Source of the DNA: Candidatus Saccharibacteria bacterium UBA6209
Lineage (GTDB): Bacteria; Patescibacteriota; Saccharimonadia; Saccharimonadales; Saccharimonadaceae
Direction of reading: 5' to 3'
DNA: 5,254 bases
Assembly (NCBI GenBank): GCA_002421965.1
Contig: DISN01000010.1
Span: forward strand, 10,722-15,975
Part shown: piece by piece, positions 1 through 4,486 of the stretch
Position numbering within the stretch: the first letter of the stretch is position 1
Layout: the number at the start of each line of letters is the position of its first letter
Made by a program: the position numbers and the translations under genes
The notes under the pieces: model-generated
Database searches by the model: none
What the model saw: only the letters and a program-made list of their open reading frames with translations
Told to the model about the DNA's origin: nothing

Positions 1-1505
1 AGCATCGAAATCATCTGAAACCTAGCTTTTTGGCCACCGCTCAAACGACGCACTGGAGTATGGCCGTCACCCTCGGTGAATAAATAGTCACTCAGCAGCT
101 GCCGGATCTTTGTCGTCGTAATTGTTAATTTTCGATCAAGGTACATCCGCTCGATCGCCGCCTCAAGCGGCAGGTCAAAGTATGTCGGTGACACCTCTTG
201 CTCATAAATACCGACTCGTACCTGGCTGTCCAATGTCAGCTCGCCGCTAAAAAACACTATGTCTTGTTTTTTTGAGCTACCCTTATTAGACACATCCAAA
301 TTAGCCGAACCCCCGAGTAGCGCCTTGATCAAAGTCGTCTTGCCAGCGCCGTTCCTACCACGTAGCTCAACTGCCTCGCCCTCACGAAGATCAATATCAA
401 CACCCTCAAATAAAACCGTATCGCCATAGCCAAGCGCCAAATCTCTAGCCGTCACTAGCACATGCTTGGACCGAGACTCATCATTTTTTAAGCCAATTCG
501 GACATTTTTAGCCTTAAATTTACCATACTGCGCCGCTGTTTTGTAGTTCAGATTTTCGGCAGACTCTTTGTCTATCCAAAAAGTCGGCTTCTCTTTGGTC
601 TCTAGCTCGGCTAGCTCCTCACGCGACTGCATCTCTAGGCGCTTAAACTTCTGAATAGTGCCGGGATTGCGCGATTTCTCCTTGAGTCGCTGATAGTCAA
701 TAATCTTTTGTTTAAGATTGGTTATTCGCTTCTCGATCATCTCAAATTCATTCATCTGCGTGCCAGTCGATAGAGCATTTTGCTTCAGATAAGCATCGTA
801 ATTGCCCTTAAAGCTCATACAACCGCCATCCTTGAGCTCAACAATTCGGTCAACCTGGCTCAGAACATCGCGGTCATGAGTAATCACCAGCATCGCCTCA
901 CGCGCCGACTGCATCCAGTCGATAAACTGCTGCTTAGCCACATAATCCATGTGGTTAGTAGGCTCGTCAATCAACGCCAGATGGGCGTCGGAGTGCATAA
1001 TCTTTATCACCTCGACCAGTCGCTTCTGACCGCCACTTAGGGTAGAGAAGGGGCGATGTGCAACGTCTGGCAACTGGAAGTTAATCAACTCTCTCTCAAT
1101 CTGCTCCTCGATTTGGTAAAATCCTTTGTCGTCAAATCTCGCCAGGGCGTCAGTATACTGAGTGATTTTATGCATATCATCGCCCATGGTCGTTGGGTAA
1201 GTCTCGATAATATGGCTCAACTTTGCGTACTCAGGTAGTCCCTGCAGTACGTACTGCAGAACTGTTGTCTCGCCCATATCATGATGCTCCTGAGCAGTAG
1301 CAACCACCGTAGTGCCACGACGATAAATTATCTCACCAGTATAGTCTTTGTCAGCGCCGGTCAATATCCCAAACAGTGTCGATTTACCGACGCCGTTACG
1401 GCCAATTATGCCGACCTTCTCGCCATCATCAACGCTAAACTTGATGTCTTTAATTAGATTCTTATTGCCAAAAGATTTTTCTGTTATGTGAATATCGGCG
1501 ATCAT
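1..1505 (-). CDS. ABC-F family ribosome-associated ATPase (C-terminus cut by window edge)
   Basis: Soluble twin-ATPase protein of the ABC-F class; members bind the ribosomal E site and act on stalled or antibiotic-bound ribosomes rather than transporting solutes. 501 residues are visible from ATG at 1505. Domain 1 has Walker A at 35-42 (GRNGVGKS), signature LSGGQ at 156-160, Walker B with the ABC-F hallmark DEPTNHMD at 180-187, and the H-loop histidine at 210. A charged helical linker (about 240-340) follows, as expected for the P-site tRNA interaction motif. Domain 2 has Walker A at 383-390 (GRNGAGKT), a Q-loop glutamine near 436 and LSGGQ at 488-492. The second Walker B and H-loop lie off the window. 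There are no membrane segments. An apparent insertion of about 22 residues (399-420) separates Walker A from the Q-loop in domain 2. The subfamily (EttA, Uup, resistance type) cannot be fixed; no EttA-like arm is obvious. It is divergent from the 73-residue gene. Confidence 0.93.
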   Translation of the reverse strand, partial: MIADIHITEKSFGNKNLIKDIKFSVDDGEKVGIIGRNGVGKSTLFGILTGADKDYTGEIIYRRGTTVVATAQEHHDMGETTVLQYVLQGLPEYAKLSHIIETYPTTMGDDMHKITQYTDALARFDDKGFYQIEEQIERELINFQLPDVAHRPFSTLSGGQKRLVEVIKIMHSDAHLALIDEPTNHMDYVAKQQFIDWMQSAREAMLVITHDRDVLSQVDRIVELKDGGCMSFKGNYDAYLKQNALSTGTQMNEFEMIEKRITNLKQKIIDYQRLKEKSRNPGTIQKFKRLEMQSREELAELETKEKPTFWIDKESAENLNYKTAAQYGKFKAKNVRIGLKNDESRSKHVLVTARDLALGYGDTVLFEGVDIDLREGEAVELRGRNGAGKTTLIKALLGGSANLDVSNKGSSKKQDIVFFSGELTLDSQVRVGIYEQEVSPTYFDLPLEAAIERMYLDRKLTITTTKIRQLLSDYLFTEGDGHTPVRRLSGGQKARFQMISM

Positions 1506-1512
1506 CTCTGTT

Positions 1513-1521
1513 ATTTTAACA
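1513..1521 (-). promoter_or_regulatory. Extended -10 promoter of the ABC-F gene
   Basis: On the minus strand TGT precedes TAAAAT (5/6 match to TATAAT), giving an extended -10 element. Seven nt (AACAGAG) separate it from the ATG at 1505, so transcription should start at or next to the start codon. No good -35 is seen at normal spacing, which is usual for extended -10 promoters. The short AGAG before ATG is too close to be a good Shine-Dalgarno. Inferred leaderless mRNA. Confidence 0.55.
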
Positions 1522-1617
1522 TAAAATGCGACACTTAGCCACACTAATTACCCTAATCCAACACAGCTGCAATTCACGATGACAGTAGCTCAACTCAACT
1601 CATCCAGACAATAAGTA

Positions 1618-1646
1618 TTGACTAGTTCAATTCAAGACCTTATTCT
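1618..1646 (+). promoter_or_regulatory. Canonical -35/-10 promoter of the small membrane protein gene
   Basis: TTGACT at 1618-1623 and TATTCT at 1641-1646 are separated by exactly 17 nt, a near-consensus housekeeping sigma promoter. Predicted start of transcription is around 1652-1654, leaving a leader of about 20 nt that contains the Shine-Dalgarno at 1660-1667. A TATATT at 1650-1655 could be an alternative -10, but its distance from the -35 (26 nt) is too long. Confidence 0.6.
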
Positions 1647-1659
1647 GTCTATATTAAGC

Positions 1660-1667
1660 GAGAGGTG
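1660..1667 (+). promoter_or_regulatory. Shine-Dalgarno of the 73-residue protein
   Basis: GAGAGGTG ends 5 nt before the ATG at 1673, a strong anti-16S complement at normal spacing. It fixes this start codon. It is the only convincing Shine-Dalgarno in front of a gene in this window, in contrast to the apparently leaderless neighbours. Confidence 0.7.
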
Positions 1668-1672
1668 TAATC

Positions 1673-1894
1673 ATGAAAGAAACTCAACCATCTGGCGATA
1701 AACCAAACAAGCAGCCGCGGAAAATACCGCCAGACAGCCTGCGCGACCGACTGGGCAGTGCGGCGGTCTGGCTAACTGTTGGATCGGTCATGGCGGTAGT
1801 TGGTGGGGCTGTGACACTTGGGCTGTCTATCAGAAATGGTCTGCATACGTTGCAGAACAAACGCTCAACAGATCCAGATACCCAGGAAAAGTAG
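1673..1894 (+). CDS. Small single-pass membrane protein, unrecognised
   Basis: I do not recognise a family. The 73 residues form three parts: a proline- and lysine-rich hydrophilic head (1-28, net positive), one hydrophobic glycine/valine-rich segment suited to a membrane helix (about 30-53, with GSVMAVVGGAVTLGLS in its core), and a short polar tail (54-73) ending in lysine. There is no signal-peptidase site, cysteine or lipobox. Positive charges lie on both flanks, so topology is uncertain. Its reality is supported by a canonical promoter with 17-nt spacing, a strong Shine-Dalgarno and a stop (TAG) before the next promoter. It is divergent from the ABC-F gene and 53 bp upstream of the 184-residue gene, which has its own promoter. 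GxxxG-like spacing in the helix hints at helix packing or oligomerisation, but function is unknown. Confidence 0.72.
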   Translation: MKETQPSGDKPNKQPRKIPPDSLRDRLGSAAVWLTVGSVMAVVGGAVTLGLSIRNGLHTLQNKRSTDPDTQEK

Positions 1895-1912
1895 TTCGTT
1901 TCTAGATTGGTA

Positions 1913-1941
1913 TTGCTTTTTTGTCAATTCTATGGTAATAT
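1913..1941 (+). promoter_or_regulatory. Promoter of the 184-residue gene with extended -10
   Basis: TTGCTT at 1913-1918, a 17-nt spacer, then TAATAT at 1936-1941 preceded by TGG, so the promoter has both a -35 and an extended -10. Only six nt separate the -10 from the ATG at 1948, so the first transcribed base should be at or beside the A of ATG. No Shine-Dalgarno is present. Inferred leaderless transcript. Confidence 0.62.
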
Positions 1942-1947
1942 AGATAT

Positions 1948-2502
1948 ATGAGTCCAACTGAACAATATTTCAACAACAGCAACGCAGCTGATCTGTCTAC
2001 GAACAATCAGCAGTTTAGTGAAGTAATCAGTCTAGCATCTGAAATTGACAAACGACGTGAATTAGACGAACTATTAAAGACAGTTACGCTGTTGGACACT
2101 CTAGAAAATAGCATTAGACTAGAGCAGCAGAATATTGCAAAGGAACAAGGCATAAATCCATCCGGATCAAGGATTTGGAAATCAGATAACGAAAAAGTCT
2201 ATGGCGAAGATCAGAATTATTACCCAGAAATCTTAGATGAAGAAGGCGAAGCTCGTATTCAGGAGCTGACGATTAAGCTAAACGGCATACTGGTACAAAG
2301 CCGATTGAGCAATTCCATCGTCAATAAGGCAAACATCATCCCAGACATGTACGACATCGCCGCGTTCGTAAATAGCCTGAGTCACAGGCTACGTAGCACT
2401 GTTGACGAGCTACAAAACGACAAAATGATAGACACCATGCACAAAATCGGCGAAAAGGCCGTTGAACAGGCTGTAGCCGAGTACTACCCAGATCAAGCAT
2501 AG
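1948..2502 (+). CDS. Hypothetical helical acidic protein, 184 residues
   Basis: No family recognised. The protein has no signal peptide, membrane segment or cysteine and should be cytoplasmic. The N-terminus (1-22) is rich in Asn, Ser and Gln and likely disordered. Residues about 23-67 are strongly helical with leucine/isoleucine spacing suited to a coiled coil (LDELLKTVTLLDTLENSIRL). A polar stretch rich in Tyr, Asn and Pro (70-97) contains GEDQNYYPEILDEEG. A second helical half (98-180) follows, with a hydrophobic patch around NIIPDMYDIAAF. The C-terminus ends EYYPDQA. ATG at 1948 is chosen because an extended -10 promoter sits six nt upstream. Stop is TAG. No intrinsic terminator follows. 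The helix-loop-helix layout suggests a small structural or partner-binding protein, but no function can be assigned. It lies between a small membrane protein gene and smpB, each with separate promoters, so co-function is not implied. Confidence 0.75.
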   Translation: MSPTEQYFNNSNAADLSTNNQQFSEVISLASEIDKRRELDELLKTVTLLDTLENSIRLEQQNIAKEQGINPSGSRIWKSDNEKVYGEDQNYYPEILDEEGEARIQELTIKLNGILVQSRLSNSIVNKANIIPDMYDIAAFVNSLSHRLRSTVDELQNDKMIDTMHKIGEKAVEQAVAEYYPDQA

Positions 2503-2540
2503 CTCTCGCATCTTGCCATATTTGTATTTTGTGTCAAAAA

Positions 2541-2594
2541 ATCAGGTCCGCTAGACACAGCTATATCCAGCTCAAAGGTTATTTCGTCAATCTA
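2541..2594 (+). pseudogene. Probable smpB relic (fragment matching SmpB residues 42-59)
   Basis: Read in the frame beginning at 2541, 18 codons align without gaps to codons 42-59 of smpB at 2835-2888. Ten of 18 residues are identical, including the run QLKG followed by F-V and L, with conservative I/V, S/A and N/S pairs elsewhere. At the DNA level 36 of 54 bases match by hand count, including a perfect 14-nt direct repeat (2566-2579 and 2860-2873, offset 294 bp). Differences at the three codons for Phe, Val and Leu are synonymous, as expected of diverged homologous coding sequence rather than chance. The frame stays open to a TAA at 2643 but similarity fades after about 2597. Upstream, 2511-2540 is weakly similar with a possible one-base deletion. 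There is no start codon context. It could be the leftover of a tandem duplication, or a chance match. Confidence 0.42.
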
Positions 2595-2695
2595 CACACT
2601 GACCGACAGCTCAGCCACCGCAATTCCCAGACCGCTCGCAGTTAATAGTCAGCGTCTTAAAAAATATTACCCCATCAGATATAAGACTAACAATG

Positions 2696-2704
2696 TGGTA
2701 CCAT
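2696..2704 (+). promoter_or_regulatory. Extended -10 promoter of smpB
   Basis: TGG followed by TACCAT (4/6 to TATAAT) ends seven nt before the smpB ATG at 2712. No Shine-Dalgarno is present, so a leaderless mRNA is inferred. An alternative -10, TATAAG at 2680-2685 with a weak TTAAAA -35 at 2657-2662, would instead give a leader of about 20 nt. The two cannot be separated by eye. Confidence 0.42.
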
Positions 2705-2711
2705 AGACTAT

Positions 2712-3194
2712 ATGTCCAAAAAAACTTCCAAACAGCGCAGCCGCTCCGCAGCCCAAATAATCAACCGTCGAGCACGGTTTGATTATCAACTGGGCGAGGA
2801 GGTTGTTGCTGGGCTAGTACTGACTGGACCCGAGGTCAGGGCTGCACGCGAAGGCCATGTCCAGCTCAAAGGTGCCTTTGTTAGTTTACGAGGTGGTGAA
2901 TTATGGCTAAACAACGCTAGTTTCTCACTAAAAATTAACCAGCGAGGTCTGGCTAGTGCCAGAACAGTCGATACTACGGTTCGCAAACTACTAGTGAGTC
3001 GACGACAGATCGAACATTTTATGGCCGCCAAGCAACAAGGCATGACGATTGTCCCAACGAAACTCCTAACAAACGGCAAATACATCAAAATTGTCATCGC
3101 CCTAGGCAAAGGTAAGAAAAACTATGACAAACGCCAAACTATCAAGCGCCGTGACCAAGAGCGTGATACTAAGCGGATGCTCTCTGGTCGATAA
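2712..3194 (+). CDS. smpB: SsrA-binding protein SmpB
   Basis: Small basic RNA-binding protein that carries tmRNA (SsrA) into stalled ribosomes for trans-translation. The 160 residues match the usual length (about 150-160). A basic N-terminus leads into the oligonucleotide-binding beta-barrel: NRRARFDYQLGEEVVAGLVL (18-37), the family turn LTGPEV (37-42), QLKGAFVSL (51-59) and GGELWLNNA (61-69). Then come RKLLVSRRQI (91-100) and MTIVPTKLL (111-119). The C-terminal tail keeps GKGKKNYDKR (132-141) and a lysine/arginine-rich stretch that becomes a helix in the empty mRNA channel. The segment before RKLL (about 72-90) departs from the usual NxDPxRxRKLL pattern: VDTTVRKLL is present here. Its last 26 bp overlap the 3' end of the convergent glycosyltransferase gene. 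ATG at 2712 sits seven nt after an extended -10. The ssrA RNA itself is not in the window. Confidence 0.96.
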   Translation: MSKKTSKQRSRSAAQIINRRARFDYQLGEEVVAGLVLTGPEVRAAREGHVQLKGAFVSLRGGELWLNNASFSLKINQRGLASARTVDTTVRKLLVSRRQIEHFMAAKQQGMTIVPTKLLTNGKYIKIVIALGKGKKNYDKRQTIKRRDQERDTKRMLSGR

Positions 3195-4455
3195 CTTCTT
3201 GGTATAGCGTCTCTAGCTTACGCACCTGACGTCGCTCAGTGTATTTTGAAGCTAACTTTTTACTCATAGCGCCGTATTCCTGACGCTTTTTTGGACTACC
3301 AAGTAGCTTAATTACGCCATCAGCCACACTCTTTGGTTTATTGTTAACAAAAATTCCACTCTCGCCGTCACGAACCACCTCTGAAACTTGACGATCAATA
3401 ATCACAATTGGTTTGCTGGCATGTGCCGCCTCATGCAAGACCCAGCCCTGAGTATCCTTGAGCGACGTAAAACAAAACACATCTAAGGTTTCGTAAACTA
3501 CGCCGAGCTCCTCGCGGGGAAGAGCGCCAGTAAAAATAATCCTATCAGCGTACTTAGTGGCGGCAGCCTTTTCTTCAAGCACCTTGCGGTACTCAAAATC
3601 ACCGACAAACAGCAGCTTGGATTTTGGTCTAGCCTTAGCGATGTATTTATCGAAAGCTGTTATCAGGATGTCCAAGTTTTTCTCTTCGCCCAAGCGTCCA
3701 ACAAAACCAAAAATCTCATCACTAGCCCTAAAACCCCATCTCTGACGGAATTCCGCTAGCTTGCTGTCGCTCGGTCGAGGCAGCGCGTTAACGCCATTCG
3801 GCATCAAAGTTATATCGTAGCGATAGTCTTGACCCTGCCATGACAGCAGCTGGTCGCGGCTCTTCCTAGACAAGGCGATCACTGCATCTGCCTTGCTATA
3901 AAGCATAGTTATTACCGTCTCGATAATATCCTTGTTCCACTTAGTAACCCCGCGCGGTCGATACAACCTAACAATCTTGCCAATATCGCGAGCCTTAAGT
4001 TTAACCGACATTGGAAATATAATACCAGCCAGTGCCAAAATACCCGGCAAAACCGCAGGGTAGTGCTCGGCAAACTCATACATATCCGTACAATGCTGAA
4101 TAACACAGGGTATCTCGTACTTATGGGACGCCCGAACGCCAATAAGTCCAATCTGCGATGGCGTAAATATATGAATAACATCAAGTTCTAGCTTCTTAAT
4201 TCTCAGTAGCTCACGTGGCGGAAAAAATATCGACGTATCGTAATCATCAAAAAACGCCCCTTTAAGGCTAGGGAAGCGAATAATGTGACCGTTATCGGTC
4301 TGATCGTCATCCTTACTGGGGTTAATTGTCTTGGCCGGGCAGAACACAAAAACCTCATGACCAAGTGCCTCAAGCTCGCGTTTTAGCGACTCAACGACAT
4401 AAACAATTCCATTGATCGACGGCCGGTAGCTGTCGGTAAATAATCCGATACGCAT
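3169..4455 (-). CDS. GT4-family glycosyltransferase, diacylglycerol glucosyltransferase-like
   Basis: Predicted retaining GT-B glycosyltransferase moving a sugar from a nucleotide donor, probably at the inner membrane face. The 428 residues span both Rossmann halves. The N-terminal acceptor domain opens with MRIGLFTDSY then INGIVYVVESL and LGHEVFVFCP (1-40), a pattern of alpha-monoglucosyldiacylglycerol synthases. HCTDMYE lies at 121-127, and a hydrophobic then basic stretch (about 132-168) could bind membrane lipid. The donor domain has FVGRLGEEKNLD (251-262; Arg254 and Lys259 expected to hold the donor phosphates) and D334-x7-E342 (DTQGWVLHE), where the family normally has E-x7-E. Start ATG at 4455 is preferred over the upstream in-frame extension to 4812, because the extension lies inside the neighbouring GT gene and has no GT sequence. 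It follows the other glycosyltransferase after 31 bp and has its own extended -10. It converges on and overlaps smpB. The lipid acceptor is an inference; a capsule or other glycan role is possible. Confidence 0.88.
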   Translation of the reverse strand: MRIGLFTDSYRPSINGIVYVVESLKRELEALGHEVFVFCPAKTINPSKDDDQTDNGHIIRFPSLKGAFFDDYDTSIFFPPRELLRIKKLELDVIHIFTPSQIGLIGVRASHKYEIPCVIQHCTDMYEFAEHYPAVLPGILALAGIIFPMSVKLKARDIGKIVRLYRPRGVTKWNKDIIETVITMLYSKADAVIALSRKSRDQLLSWQGQDYRYDITLMPNGVNALPRPSDSKLAEFRQRWGFRASDEIFGFVGRLGEEKNLDILITAFDKYIAKARPKSKLLFVGDFEYRKVLEEKAAATKYADRIIFTGALPREELGVVYETLDVFCFTSLKDTQGWVLHEAAHASKPIVIIDRQVSEVVRDGESGIFVNNKPKSVADGVIKLLGSPKKRQEYGAMSKKLASKYTERRQVRKLETLYQEVIDQRASA

Positions 4456-4468
4456 GTTATTACAACTG

Positions 4469-4477
4469 ATTATATCA
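4469..4477 (-). promoter_or_regulatory. Perfect extended -10 promoter inside the 31-bp gap between the glycosyltransferase genes
   Basis: On the minus strand TGA precedes a consensus TATAAT, all six bases matching. It ends 13 nt before the ATG at 4455, so transcription should begin about 6 nt ahead of the start codon. There is no Shine-Dalgarno in that leader and no clear -35, since the upstream 17-nt position falls in the tail of the preceding gene. The downstream glycosyltransferase can therefore be expressed apart from the upstream one, in addition to any read-through. Confidence 0.58.
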
Positions 4478-4486
4478 TATAACCCA

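Noticed and set aside
780..1238. Two plus-strand open frames of 86 and 60 codons
   Set aside because: They are shadows antisense to the ABC-F gene, whose Walker and signature motifs fix the real frame.
1589..1603. CTCAA-CTCAA-CTCAT short tandem repeat in the divergent gap
   Set aside because: Under three 5-nt units is too little to call an operator or repeat array.
1917..1922. Run of six T after the 73-residue gene as an intrinsic terminator
   Set aside because: No GC-rich stem precedes the T-run; the bases are better explained as the spacer region of the next gene's promoter.
2529..2560. Inverted repeat TGTGTC/GACACA as a terminator or riboswitch stem
   Set aside because: It is only a 6-bp stem with an 18-nt loop, no T-run and no supporting helices; likely chance, and it overlaps the smpB-like relic.
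2786..3109. Minus-strand open frame of 107 codons
   Set aside because: It is antisense to smpB with no start signal and no recognisable family; a shadow.
3184..3240. Possible hairpins around the convergent stop codons
   Set aside because: The best stems are 4-5 bp with long loops or bulges and no T-run on either strand.
3912..4184. Minus-strand 90-codon frame, and a plus-strand 62-codon frame at 3557-3745
   Set aside because: Both lie in alternative frames inside the glycosyltransferase gene and have no independent signals.
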